DNA from: a virus | Length of the DNA: 64,000 nt | Direction: 5' to 3' (one strand) | IMG/VR virus record: IMGVR_UViG_3300035703_000005 | Span: 124,001-188,000 of that record | In this document: piece by piece, positions 15,873-23,888 of the stretch | Position numbering within the stretch: position 1 is the first letter of the stretch | Layout: every line of letters begins with the position of its first letter | Translations under genes and position numbers: made by a program | Notes under the pieces: model-generated | Databases searched by the model: none | What the model was told of the DNA's origin: nothing | The model's input: the letters and a program-made list of their open reading frames with translations, nothing else

Positions 15873-16541
15873 TCACTCATCATAAGTGGAGTCGGGTTCC
15901 AAAGCAATGTAGTATGTAAGATTCTTATCTTCCGACTGGAATCGGGACAGGAGTTTCTTGGAGATCACAACCTCATAAGAACCAGGAAGAATCTTAATGT
16001 TCTCAACCTTAAAGTTCAGAACAAAAGTACCAGTGGTCTCACCAACAACCAGCGAATATTCGTTAGAAGTATCATTCTTCTTATCACGAACAACTAGTTT
16101 CACAACACCAGCTTCACCAACCACAGAAAGGTCTGGAACACCATAAACTGCTGCAGCCTTGAGAAGTTTATCCAGTTGTTGAGTATTCAGTTCAAAACAG
16201 ACATCCTCAGAAGGAAGAGAAATGGACTTTTCGGGAGGAGTCACAATCACTGCAGGATCAGCGAAGAAATACTTGGATCGTGCATTACCCTCACTGACAG
16301 TCACATAACTATCGTTCGCAAACTTAAGTTGGGGATTCTGATAGAGAGACATTGCATTCAGGAACTGGTTCAGGTCATAAATGCCAAAGTCGCGTTCAAA
16401 TTCTTCTTCAACTTCCACTTCTGCAAGGATATTCTTCATCACAGAAATCGTGCGAAGTTTATTACCTTTCTTGAAGAGAATAGACTGGTTAATACCAGAG
16501 AAGTTCTTGAGAAGGGAAAGAGTTTTTTCAGAAAGTTTCAT
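15873..16541 (-). CDS. gp45: Sliding clamp (gp45)
   Basis: The 222-residue clamp starts MKLSEKTLSLLKNFSGIN, almost the T4 N terminus, includes FGIYDLNQFLNAMSLY, and ends ALEPDSTYDE, like the AMEADSTHDF end of T4. Three copies form the ring that holds the polymerase on DNA; in T4 the same ring activates late transcription with gp55 and gp33. I chose the ATG at 16541, which has AAGGAC upstream; an in-frame ATG seven codons earlier is less likely. No gp33 was recognised in this window. Confidence 0.95.
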   Translation of the reverse strand: MKLSEKTLSLLKNFSGINQSILFKKGNKLRTISVMKNILAEVEVEEEFERDFGIYDLNQFLNAMSLYQNPQLKFANDSYVTVSEGNARSKYFFADPAVIVTPPEKSISLPSEDVCFELNTQQLDKLLKAAAVYGVPDLSVVGEAGVVKLVVRDKKNDTSNEYSLVVGETTGTFVLNFKVENIKILPGSYEVVISKKLLSRFQSEDKNLTYYIALEPDSTYDE

Positions 16542-16558
16542 AGTGTTGTCCTTGAGTT

Positions 16559-16954
16559 TCACTTGTTTTCTACCAGGTTAAGGTGATTGATCAAAAGAAT
16601 AGTATAGTGGAGAACTTTGAAAAGATCCGCACGAGGAGTTCCTTTTGTGTCGTAACGATCAATATACTTGGTCACATTTCCTGCACAAAATCCTTCACGA
16701 CGATTGTGTTTAATTTTATCAAGAGTCTGTTCAGTTCCACCTCCAGTCCTATCAACATAATGTTGACTATAAGTTCCAGAAATATATTCCTCAAGTTGTT
16801 TGAGAATTTTATCTTCGTTATATTTCCAAAAATGATTTGAGTTGTCGTTCATAACAGGTTTTTTGTCAATTACAATTTTATCTTCACTATTCATTGAAAT
16901 AGTGAATTCATTCATAGAATAGGGATGTTCGTCCATAATAAAGGGAAGGCGCAT
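16559..16954 (-). CDS. DUF3310-family protein
   Basis: From the ATG at 16954, with GGGGAAGG upstream, the product has 131 residues. The C-terminal half (EGFCAGNVTKYIDRYDTKGT and DLFKVLHYTILLINHL) matches the DUF3310 pattern of phage proteins sometimes called nucleotide kinase-like. The function is unknown. A strong sigma70-like promoter ends so close to this start that the main transcript would begin within the ribosome site. An internal ATG (for example at MDEHPYSM) may therefore be used, and the start is uncertain. It is the first gene of the gp45 unit. Confidence 0.78.
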   Translation of the reverse strand: MRLPFIMDEHPYSMNEFTISMNSEDKIVIDKKPVMNDNSNHFWKYNEDKILKQLEEYISGTYSQHYVDRTGGGTEQTLDKIKHNRREGFCAGNVTKYIDRYDTKGTPRADLFKVLHYTILLINHLNLVENK

Positions 16955-16968
16955 TTTTACCTTCCCCA

Positions 16969-16997
16969 ATTATATCAGAACGGAGCGGGTTGGTCAA
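16969..16997 (-). promoter_or_regulatory. Sigma70-type promoter for the DUF3310-gp45 unit
   Basis: On the minus strand TTGACC (16992-16997) is followed after exactly 17 bases by TATAAT (16969-16974). This is five of six and six of six against the bacterial consensus. It lies in the last codons of the CobS-like gene and points at gp45, fitting early expression by host RNA polymerase. Confidence 0.75.
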
Positions 16998-18105
16998 GGT
17001 CGTAAGTTACGTGCTCACCACCTTCAGAAGGCATTTTGAAATCAGCATCCACCTTGTCATAGAGTTCCAGGAAAGATTGCTTGGTCTCATCGTCAAAGCG
17101 ATTCACACACACTTGAATCGCTTTAGCCTTGTCATTGAAGATGCTGTAGGCACGGATGATATGAACCAGACGGCGGGTGCTGATGATTTCTTCAATACCA
17201 CCATCGTAAAAAGTCTTGCGGATAATGTCGGCCCAATCTGCGAGACGCTTACAGAAATTGGAATCATTTACACCAAGAGTTTGAGCAACTTTCTCAAGAA
17301 TCTTGACTTCATTTGCAACAGAAGGATATTCCTGTTCAAAGGTCACAGGGAAACGCTCAAGAAATGCTTCATTGAGAACGTTAGTACCGATAAAACGACC
17401 ATCATCCGAACCCTTACCTTTGGTATTTGCAGTAGCAACAACATTGAAACCAGAAGTAGGTTTAACGAACTTACCAATTTTCTTGAGGAAAACGCCTTTA
17501 CCTTCAAGAACAGATTGCAGACACAGAATTTTGTTAGAGGCAAGGTCAATTTCATCCAACAGGAGAATTGCGCCACGCTCAAGGGCTTCAATCACAGGGC
17601 CATTGTGCCAAGCGGTTTCACCGTTCACAAGACGGAAGCCACCAATCAGATCATCCTCATCAGTCTCAATGGTAATGTTAACACGGATTAGCTCCCGACC
17701 CAACTGAGCACAAGCTTGTTCCACTCCAAAAGTCTTCCCGTTACCGCTAAGACCAGTGATAAAGGTAGGGTAAAACAGACGACTGGAAATAATTTTCTTA
17801 ATGTCGTTAAAATTGCCAAACTTGACGAAGGTATCATCTTTTTCGGGAATAAGGTTTTGATGTACTTCAGGGAGAACTGCAACATTGTTAAAAGAACGCT
17901 CAATTTCTTCCACACGCTCTTGAGTCACTTCCAGATTCCAACGACCACGAGCAGTCTTAAAATTTTCAAGACGGCGAGTAACCGTAGGATAAGAAAGATT
18001 GTTCATCGCACAATAGGCTTTGACATCACCAGAAGTAATATCAGAACCATAAGTGGACTTAAGACCTTCCAGGATTTGATCGTCGTTCATTTGAAGGCGG
18101 GGCAT
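16975..18105 (-). CDS. cobS: CobS/MoxR-like AAA+ ATPase
   Basis: The 376-residue protein has Walker A GLSGNGKT (118-125), Walker B LLLDEIDLAS (182-191) and the sensor VVATANTKGKG. The insertion DEDDLIGGFRLVNG is typical of the MoxR/CobS branch. The first 75 residues form a small helical domain (NNLSYPTVTRRLENF). Cyanophage copies are usually named cobS, after the cobalt chelatase subunit, but MoxR ATPases also act as chaperones with vWA proteins. A vWA/metallopeptidase gene lies two genes upstream, so that partnership is the more natural reading here. A terminator and a GTATTATAG box precede it. Confidence 0.9.
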   Translation of the reverse strand: MPRLQMNDDQILEGLKSTYGSDITSGDVKAYCAMNNLSYPTVTRRLENFKTARGRWNLEVTQERVEEIERSFNNVAVLPEVHQNLIPEKDDTFVKFGNFNDIKKIISSRLFYPTFITGLSGNGKTFGVEQACAQLGRELIRVNITIETDEDDLIGGFRLVNGETAWHNGPVIEALERGAILLLDEIDLASNKILCLQSVLEGKGVFLKKIGKFVKPTSGFNVVATANTKGKGSDDGRFIGTNVLNEAFLERFPVTFEQEYPSVANEVKILEKVAQTLGVNDSNFCKRLADWADIIRKTFYDGGIEEIISTRRLVHIIRAYSIFNDKAKAIQVCVNRFDDETKQSFLELYDKVDADFKMPSEGGEHVTYDLDQPAPF

Positions 18106-18130
18106 TGTGTAGTGTGTTTTTCAACTGAGG

Positions 18131-18139
18131 CTATAATAC
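18131..18139 (-). promoter_or_regulatory. Possible early promoter -10 (GTATTATAG) for cobS
   Basis: The box GTATTATAG lies just after a terminator, 26 bases upstream of cobS. The identical box follows the terminator upstream of the vWA gene (21326-21334). A candidate -35 (TTCCAA at 17 bases) is weak. Confidence 0.4.
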
Positions 18140-18142
18140 GAC

Positions 18143-18168
18143 AAAAAAAGGGGGGTTGGAAGCCCCCT
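18143..18168 (-). terminator. Rho-independent terminator upstream of cobS
   Basis: On the minus strand AAGGGGGC, a short loop and CCCCCCTT are followed by a run of T. It follows the stop of the 284-residue gene at 18191. Confidence 0.8.
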
Positions 18169-18190
18169 TGTGCAGGTTTTCAAAGTGGCC

Positions 18191-19045
18191 TCAGTCTCTT
18201 GCCGAGTGCATCATTTCTTCGCCGCGTTTTTTATCTTCACGGCGTTTTGCTACCTTTTGTGCAGGAGAAACTGCAGGTGCTTCTGGTTTTACTTTACCAG
18301 TGCGATCTTTTTTCTTTCCTCTTTCTTGAATTGCTCCACCAGCACCCATTCTACCAGCACCCATAACCTTGTGCATGTGTCTCATGACTTTTGAGTCAAG
18401 GTCATCGCCGCCCATGGTGCCACCTTTAACTACTGGTTTTCCAGTTTTATAATCCTTACCAGTTTTTTTCTCATAACGATTAAGTTCCATAATATCCTCA
18501 AACCAGGCTTCACTCATGTTGAGAATAATTTTATCGGCAGCTTCTTCAGTTGAAGCAAAACCTTCATCAAGAAGATAGGAAAAAACTAACTCATAAGCAT
18601 TAAAACTTTCAGCACTTACACCAGTTTTCTTCTGTCTTTCTGCCTTTTTACCTTTTGGTTTTCCACCAGAATCACTTGGACCACCATCAAAGTCTGGATC
18701 ATAACCAGTATGTCCGTATTCCGCCTCACCTCTTGCGTGATCTCTATCACTTTGAGTCATTCCACTTCTTCTACCTGAATAGGGAGAAGGTTTAGTTGAC
18801 TTCTTACCTCTATTTCCCGCATCAGGATTAAGAGTTCTGTAGTGGTGTTTTTCTGCAGATTTTACTTTTGCAGTCTTTTCACCTCTTTTTGAAAATCCAC
18901 TTGCAGGAGTAGATCTTCTCTTATTAGCAAGGGAACCATAAGCAGCAGTTGCTTTTGGAGTTTGTCCATAAGAACCTTCTGCTTCATCAAGTTGACCAAC
19001 CTGACTATAAGCTTCTTGCAATCCCTGTAAATGTTCTGCGTCCAT
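18191..19045 (-). CDS. Putative late structural protein, 284 aa (LQEAY family)
   Basis: I chose the ATG at 19045 (MDAEHLQGLQEAYSQV), which is preceded by a late-promoter box; an ATG 19 codons upstream would read through the terminator. The N terminus, and the segment ELVFSYLLDEGFASTEEAAD with ILNMSEAWFEDIM (about 165-200), are shared with the 191-residue protein at 21406-21981, so the two are paralogues. The rest is Lys/Gly/Arg-rich and low in hydrophobic residues, suggesting disorder. An LDE|A site near residue 21 would suit the prohead protease. Role in the virion is inferred. Confidence 0.72.
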   Translation of the reverse strand: MDAEHLQGLQEAYSQVGQLDEAEGSYGQTPKATAAYGSLANKRRSTPASGFSKRGEKTAKVKSAEKHHYRTLNPDAGNRGKKSTKPSPYSGRRSGMTQSDRDHARGEAEYGHTGYDPDFDGGPSDSGGKPKGKKAERQKKTGVSAESFNAYELVFSYLLDEGFASTEEAADKIILNMSEAWFEDIMELNRYEKKTGKDYKTGKPVVKGGTMGGDDLDSKVMRHMHKVMGAGRMGAGGAIQERGKKKDRTGKVKPEAPAVSPAQKVAKRREDKKRGEEMMHSARD

Positions 19046-19064
19046 TTTTACAATACTTTTTAAG

Positions 19065-19072
19065 TATTTAGT
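19065..19072 (-). promoter_or_regulatory. Late promoter variant ACTAAATA
   Basis: The minus strand reads ACTAAATAC 20 bases upstream of the ATG at 19045, immediately after the terminator of the vWA gene. It differs from NATAAATA at one position. Confidence 0.5.
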
Positions 19073-19094
19073 AAAAAAGGAGGGTTTCCCCTCC
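19073..19094 (-). terminator. Rho-independent terminator after the vWA gene
   Basis: On the minus strand AGGAGGGGAAACCCTCCT forms a compact stem followed by TTTTTT. It directly abuts the TGA stop at 19095. Confidence 0.85.
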
Positions 19095-21305
19095 TCATGC
19101 AACTAGTTCAATGAACTCTCCAAGAACTTTTTTATTCATTTTTTTACACTTCAGTGACTTAGCGAAGGCAGTTCGGATTTGAGTTTTACTTGCATCATCT
19201 GAAACATCAAACTCCGTCTCGTTAGAAAGAGCCGAACCGGAAAGTCCAAAGTATGCATGATATCCGGATTTCTTAATTGCAAAAGATTTATTCTTTTTCC
19301 AGTCATTCATGATTTCATTATACTCCTTATTTTCCTGATAGTAACCAAAAGAATAATCGGAACTCTCATAGTAACGACGAATAAAACTTCCCGCATCACG
19401 ACCTTCTAGAACCCGAATACCAATAAAGTTTATATCAGTGAAACGATCACGAAGATTACGAAGAAGAACATCAGTAAAACTAGTATAATCTCCTTCCAAC
19501 TTATAAGTAGAACCGATCTTACGATCACGAAGAATTGTATTGGATCCGATAGAGTTCAGACCAATGTACACTTCCTCAGTATCATAATTAAAACGACCTT
19601 TGAATTCCTTATGAAATTTAAGAGGTGCAGCTTCACCATCAGTCAGAACAACACATTGAACTTTCTGAAGTTTATTTTCCCGTTGAAATTGAGGAAGAAT
19701 TTGATGAAGTGCAACCAAAGTTTCATTCAAGGGAGTTCCAGAAAGAGAGAGACGGTGTGGATGACTGTACTCAGGTGCATTATTATAACTGTACTTAAAC
19801 TCTTTAGCTAACCTAAAGATATTGATCATCTGTTCTTCAAGAACACGATTATTTACTTTACTAGTAAACAAGTTCATGAGTGAAAAAGTTTCATCTACAT
19901 AGATCAATCCGTGTTTCTTTTCATAATGCGGTTTCATAGATTTTGGACGATGATTTTCATCATAGTCATAACGACGCCACTCATTAGTAAAAGCATAGAC
20001 CTCAAACGGAATCGCAACTTTCTTACAAAACCACATCAAGTTATAAAGTTGTTTGAGAGTGTCCATCATCACTTGAGACATGGAACCAGACCAATCCAGA
20101 ACAAATACAAGACCATGATTCTTACCATTAGAAAGAGTGGTGACTTTCTTGAAAAGATCTTCATTGTATTTGTAAGTATGAAGTTTAGAACAGTCCAGAA
20201 CACCAGTACGAGCGGTTGTAGCACGGGCATAAGAATCTGCTGCCTTACGACACTCAAACTCTTTCACAAGATAATTAACTTCTTTCTGCGCAGAACGCTT
20301 GAATTCCCGATACTCTTTATCTACCTCACCAAAAAGATATTCTTTGGGATTGTGTTCATAAGAATATTTTGCAATAGTTTTTTCCCACCAATCGTTGATC
20401 TCTTTATGAACTTCAACATTTAAACCAATAACACTATCGAGATTAAGTTTAGGAAGTTCCAGATAAGTGTTTTCTGACCCATTCATGTTCACAAGATCAC
20501 GAAGAGCTTCTTCTAGATTGTCAGCGGTTTTAACTTCAGGTTCGGCGGATTCTCCACCAAGATTTGAACTAGTATCAGTAGGGGAATCCATTTTATCATC
20601 CGACTGACCATCAGAGGACGCCTGGCCACCCTCTCCAGAAGTTTCCAAGTCATCCTCCTGAGAAGGATTTTGTTCCTCTTGAGGCGCACTTTCCGACCCA
20701 TTGCCAGGAGTTGATTGAAGATTATCAAAAGAATCAATTTTAATTTGTTCTTTATCCTTCCTCTTACAATACTCGTAAAGTTTTACGGCAGCTGCAATCG
20801 CATCATCAAAAGTTTCTGCATCAGCAACCATATTCAGGATTTCAGTTTCTTCACCCCGTTCAATAGGAATCTGAGTGAACCCACCAATCTTAAACCACAG
20901 ATTTACGCGATCTGCAAGATTGTAGGTAGAGATATCATCGTCTTTGATTTGAAAAAAATCGTCCTCATGCAGTTCTTTATAACCTGCGAAGAAAGATTTG
21001 TTCAGACCCGCATAACGACGCTTCATCATCTTCTCAATACGAGCGTCTTCCGTCACATTCACGAATTGTTGAGGAATCGTAAACTTCTTACTCCAATCTT
21101 CATTAGGAGTATAGAGAGCATGACCCACTTCATGACCAACAAGCATGTCATAGACTGCGTTAGAAGCTTTCTCCCACATCGGAAGAGTCAGAACGCGAGT
21201 GTCTACATTGAAACATGCAGTAGGAACTTGTTTGTGTTCTACCACAAGGTCTTCTGTTGCGAGAAGACGAGCGAGTTGACCTTTGACTTCGTGATTAACA
21301 GGCAT
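19095..21305 (-). CDS. Metallopeptidase-like protein with C-terminal vWA domain (CobT-like)
   Basis: From the ATG at 21305 the protein has 736 residues. The in-frame extension to 21389 passes through a terminator and was not used. Residues 58-62 are HEVGH, a zinc peptidase motif, followed by VTEDARIEKMMKRRYAG. An acidic Ser/Gln-rich linker spans about 210-290. The C-terminal vWA domain has the metal-binding DWSGS at 404-408, with LSGTPLNETLVAL and VVLTDGEAAP as later MIDAS parts. CobT-type proteins pair with CobS/MoxR ATPases, and such an ATPase is encoded just downstream. The substrate is unknown. A terminator and a GTATTATAG box lie upstream, suggesting early expression. Confidence 0.85.
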   Translation of the reverse strand: MPVNHEVKGQLARLLATEDLVVEHKQVPTACFNVDTRVLTLPMWEKASNAVYDMLVGHEVGHALYTPNEDWSKKFTIPQQFVNVTEDARIEKMMKRRYAGLNKSFFAGYKELHEDDFFQIKDDDISTYNLADRVNLWFKIGGFTQIPIERGEETEILNMVADAETFDDAIAAAVKLYEYCKRKDKEQIKIDSFDNLQSTPGNGSESAPQEEQNPSQEDDLETSGEGGQASSDGQSDDKMDSPTDTSSNLGGESAEPEVKTADNLEEALRDLVNMNGSENTYLELPKLNLDSVIGLNVEVHKEINDWWEKTIAKYSYEHNPKEYLFGEVDKEYREFKRSAQKEVNYLVKEFECRKAADSYARATTARTGVLDCSKLHTYKYNEDLFKKVTTLSNGKNHGLVFVLDWSGSMSQVMMDTLKQLYNLMWFCKKVAIPFEVYAFTNEWRRYDYDENHRPKSMKPHYEKKHGLIYVDETFSLMNLFTSKVNNRVLEEQMINIFRLAKEFKYSYNNAPEYSHPHRLSLSGTPLNETLVALHQILPQFQRENKLQKVQCVVLTDGEAAPLKFHKEFKGRFNYDTEEVYIGLNSIGSNTILRDRKIGSTYKLEGDYTSFTDVLLRNLRDRFTDINFIGIRVLEGRDAGSFIRRYYESSDYSFGYYQENKEYNEIMNDWKKNKSFAIKKSGYHAYFGLSGSALSNETEFDVSDDASKTQIRTAFAKSLKCKKMNKKVLGEFIELVA

Positions 21306-21325
21306 GAACTTTGTTTCGTATGCGA

Positions 21326-21334
21326 CTATAATAC
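21326..21334 (-). promoter_or_regulatory. Possible early promoter -10 (GTATTATAG) for the vWA gene
   Basis: The same nine-base box as upstream of cobS follows a terminator 21 bases before the ATG at 21305. No clear -35 was found, so this rests on the repeated box and its position. Confidence 0.38.
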
Positions 21335-21336
21335 AC

Positions 21337-21360
21337 AAAAAAGGGGGGTCAAACCCCCCT
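21337..21360 (-). terminator. Rho-independent terminator after the 191-aa gene
   Basis: On the minus strand AGGGGGGT, a three-base loop and ACCCCCCT are followed by six T. It is 45 bases past the stop at 21406. Confidence 0.85.
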
Positions 21361-21405
21361 AGTGTGCCAGTTTGGAAAGTGGTCTTCAACCATTAAGATT
21401 TTAAT

Positions 21406-21981
21406 TTACCAATTATCCTGAAGTTCATTACTTCTAGGTCTTCCCGCATCTCTTTTACGTCCTCCTGTTCGTCTATTATCGTCCTCTTTTCTTTGAGATC
21501 TATTAGGATTATGAGCATCAGCAACCTTGCCCATTTTTGCAACTCGTTTTGGATTGCTATGCCTTGCAGATTGGTTTATCATTTTGCCTACAGGAAGTTT
21601 TTTATATCCTTCATCAACAATCTCTTCTCTCCACTCCTCACTCATATTTACCATAATTACTTGTGCTGCTTCTGGTGTTTCGGCATATCCTTCATCAAGA
21701 AGATGTGAGAGAATGATATCGTAGTAATCATAACTATCAGATACAGCAATACGACTATCCTTTACTTCTTTACCTGCTCTTCTTCTTGCTCTATTACCAG
21801 AACCAACATCTTCTGGTTTTTGTCTTTTACGAGCACTAAGTTTTCTAAGAGTTTCAACATCTCTTAGTTTTCTATCAAGTAAATCAGATGCCTTTTGTTT
21901 GCGAGCACCAGTAAGTTCTTCATCAACCTGATGAACTTGATTATATGCTTCTTGAAGATTGCAAAGTTCTTGTGCGTCCAT
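21406..21981 (-). CDS. Putative late structural protein, 191 aa (LQEAY family)
   Basis: The protein begins MDAQELCNLQEAYNQVHQVDE, matching the 284-residue protein at 18191-19045. It also shares YDIILSHLLDEGYAETPEAA with VNMSEEWREEIV (about 85-125). The C-terminal 70 residues are very basic (Arg, Lys, Asn), as in DNA-contacting internal proteins. A perfect TATAAATA late box lies upstream and a terminator follows, so it is a single-gene late unit. The function is unknown. Confidence 0.75.
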   Translation of the reverse strand: MDAQELCNLQEAYNQVHQVDEELTGARKQKASDLLDRKLRDVETLRKLSARKRQKPEDVGSGNRARRRAGKEVKDSRIAVSDSYDYYDIILSHLLDEGYAETPEAAQVIMVNMSEEWREEIVDEGYKKLPVGKMINQSARHSNPKRVAKMGKVADAHNPNRSQRKEDDNRRTGGRKRDAGRPRSNELQDNW

Positions 21982-21996
21982 CTTATGAGATACTTT

Positions 21997-22140
21997 TTAG
22001 ATATTTATAAAAGAAGAAGCGCCCTGTGAGAGGCGCTTCTTGAGTGCTTGGCGTCTTGCCTTCGCTTGTCGCAGTGCTTGTGGTTTAAGTTTTCGTTTTT
22101 GTTCCTTCTTGGAATGGTGTTGCCAGTTTGGTGTGGTCAT
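21997..22140 (-). CDS. Small basic protein, 47 aa, ending inside a terminator
   Basis: An ATG at 22140 overlaps the TGA of gp46 (ATGA) and the frame stays open to TAA at 21997. The product (MTTPNWQHHSKKEQKRKLKP at the start) is dominated by Lys, Arg, Gln and Ala and could bind nucleic acid. Its last 14 codons run through the terminator at 22010-22040 and through the TATAAATA promoter of the next gene. This implies either a real overlap of signals and code or a shorter functional protein. No family was recognised. Confidence 0.6.
   Translation of the reverse strand: MTTPNWQHHSKKEQKRKLKPQALRQAKARRQALKKRLSQGASSFINI
22002..22009 (-). promoter_or_regulatory. Late promoter box TATAAATA
   Basis: TATAAATA on the minus strand, 20 bases upstream of the ATG at 21981 and directly behind a terminator hairpin. 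Confidence 0.7.
22010..22040 (-). terminator. Rho-independent terminator after gp46
   Basis: On the minus strand AGAAGCGCC and GGCGCTTCT pair around an eight-base loop, followed by TCTTTT. It lies within the 3' end of the 47-residue gene. Confidence 0.75.
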
Positions 22141-23855
22141 GACACGAGTTTACTGAATCCTTTTACTTTATCAAATTTCATCACCTTGTCAAATTTATCC
22201 ATGAGGTCGTCGGTCTTATGTGAGATTACGAACACATGAGCATCCTGAATGACATAACGAATAATATTTGTGAAAAAATCTGTTCCTGCACCATCCAAAG
22301 AACTATCAAAGATTTCGTCTAAGATGAGAAGATTTGTACTGGCCGAGTTCCTAAGTTTGGCAATATCCCGCCAAGTAAACAAGAGAGAAAGGTCAATACG
22401 CATCTTCTCACCTTCACTAAACGATTCATAACTAAAATCTTCGTGAACTGGTGACTTGATAACCTCCTTAAACTCTTCATCCAATGTGAAATTGATGTAG
22501 AAGTCCATCATCTGTAGATACTTGTTTATCTGCTGATTCATAAGAGGCAGATACTTTTTGATGATTTTGGACTTTACTCCACCATCTTTCATCAATGAAT
22601 GAGCGAACTCGTAATAATTAACTTGTTCCTTTTCCTTAGATCTTTCTTTTTCTAATGTTTCAAGATCCGTTATTAAGTTTTCAAGGGCTTTGCGTTCAGA
22701 ATTTCGGTTTTGAACTTGTTCGGTAATTTCTTGAATTTCGTTTCGTAGATTCCTGATTTGTCTGTTAAGCCCAGTAATTTTAACATTGTTGTGTGAAATG
22801 TCATTGTTGAGTCTGTTAATCTCCGTAGAATAAGATAAAAATTGTTGATCTTTTTCTAGTTCTACATTGATTGCATCCTCCAACTCTTGGTATCCGCCAT
22901 TGAGTTCTTTGGATTTCTCCTCAATATCTACAATCTTATCTAGGCGAAATTTTTCCTCAATACTTTGCGTACATGTAGGACAAACCGAATTCTCCTGAAA
23001 AAACTTATGTTCAGAAACTAGTGTTTGTATTTTTTGTTCAAGTTTAGCTTTGATTTGATTTAATTTTTTTAGAGTTGAATTTGTACTAGTAAGTTCTTCC
23101 AACTTTGGTTGAAGATCTCTTTCAATCATTACCAAAGTAGCTTCATTATCAGTAGTCAATTCATCAATTTCATTCTCAATAGTTTGAATATTTTCTTCTT
23201 TTCTTTTGATACGATCTTTTCCACTTTTGTCAAGATCTTTGATGAAGTTCTCTTGCATCTCAATCTTATCCTCAATCATTTCTTTTTTGATTGAATATTC
23301 ACGAATGAGTTCATTAGTGCGTCTCATTCTTTCTTTCAGGATATTATTCATAGTAGAGAAAATCTTGATATCAAGAAGATCTTCTACAATTTCTCTACGA
23401 TGAGCAGAAGTCAACTGCATAAATGGAACAAAAGTTGCAGATCCAAGAATAACTGTCTGCGTGAAAGACTTATAGTTTAATTTTAGAATACTTTCCTCAA
23501 GTTTCTTTTGTTGATCTTGAGCTGCGGAATCTTGATTTTGAACAGTTCCGTCTATCGAGATCTCAAAAATATTCGGTTTAATTCCTCTTACTACCTTATA
23601 GTCTTTATTTCCAATCGTGAATTCAATTTCCACAAGACAATCCTTCTCATTCACAGAGTTAATGAGTTGAGGTTTATTAATCTTACGGAATGGTTTGTTA
23701 TACAGTACAAAAGTAAGAGCATCCAAAATGGTACTCTTACCAGAACCATTAGTTCCGACAATTAGATTTGTTTGAGCGTCTTGAAAATTTACTTCAGTAA
23801 ATTGATTTCCAGTGGAAAGAAAATTACGCCAACGAATTGTTTTAAAAATAATCAC
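22137..23855 (-). CDS. gp46: Recombination endonuclease subunit gp46 (Rad50/SbcC-like)
   Basis: The 572-residue SMC-type ATPase starts with GTG at 23855. Walker A is GTNGSGKS (34-41), a zinc-hook CPTC sits at 292-295 between long coiled coils, the signature is FSEGEKMRIDLSL, and Walker B is LLILDEIFD. With gp47 it resects DNA ends for recombination-dependent replication and host DNA breakdown. The start matches T4 gp46 in layout, and no ATG start is available nearby. gp47 is encoded two genes upstream and not next to it, because the amidinotransferase and DUF3110 genes lie between them. Confidence 0.95.
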   Translation of the reverse strand: MIIFKTIRWRNFLSTGNQFTEVNFQDAQTNLIVGTNGSGKSTILDALTFVLYNKPFRKINKPQLINSVNEKDCLVEIEFTIGNKDYKVVRGIKPNIFEISIDGTVQNQDSAAQDQQKKLEESILKLNYKSFTQTVILGSATFVPFMQLTSAHRREIVEDLLDIKIFSTMNNILKERMRRTNELIREYSIKKEMIEDKIEMQENFIKDLDKSGKDRIKRKEENIQTIENEIDELTTDNEATLVMIERDLQPKLEELTSTNSTLKKLNQIKAKLEQKIQTLVSEHKFFQENSVCPTCTQSIEEKFRLDKIVDIEEKSKELNGGYQELEDAINVELEKDQQFLSYSTEINRLNNDISHNNVKITGLNRQIRNLRNEIQEITEQVQNRNSERKALENLITDLETLEKERSKEKEQVNYYEFAHSLMKDGGVKSKIIKKYLPLMNQQINKYLQMMDFYINFTLDEEFKEVIKSPVHEDFSYESFSEGEKMRIDLSLLFTWRDIAKLRNSASTNLLILDEIFDSSLDGAGTDFFTNIIRYVIQDAHVFVISHKTDDLMDKFDKVMKFDKVKGFSKLVS

Positions 23856-23888
23856 TTTCAGTTTTGTATAATTTATAAAGAATAATTT

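Noticed and set aside
19046-19102. Longer N terminus of the 284-residue protein from 19102
   Set aside because: The extension crosses the terminator and late box; the MDA...LQEAY start matches its paralogue.
21306-21389. Longer N terminus of the vWA protein from 21389
   Set aside because: This extension would read through a strong terminator and a GTATTATAG box; the ATG at 21305 fits the conserved start.
23856-23888. TATAAATT upstream of gp46 as a late box
   Set aside because: One mismatch at a key A and an expected early role of gp46 make it doubtful; the gap is very A/T-rich.
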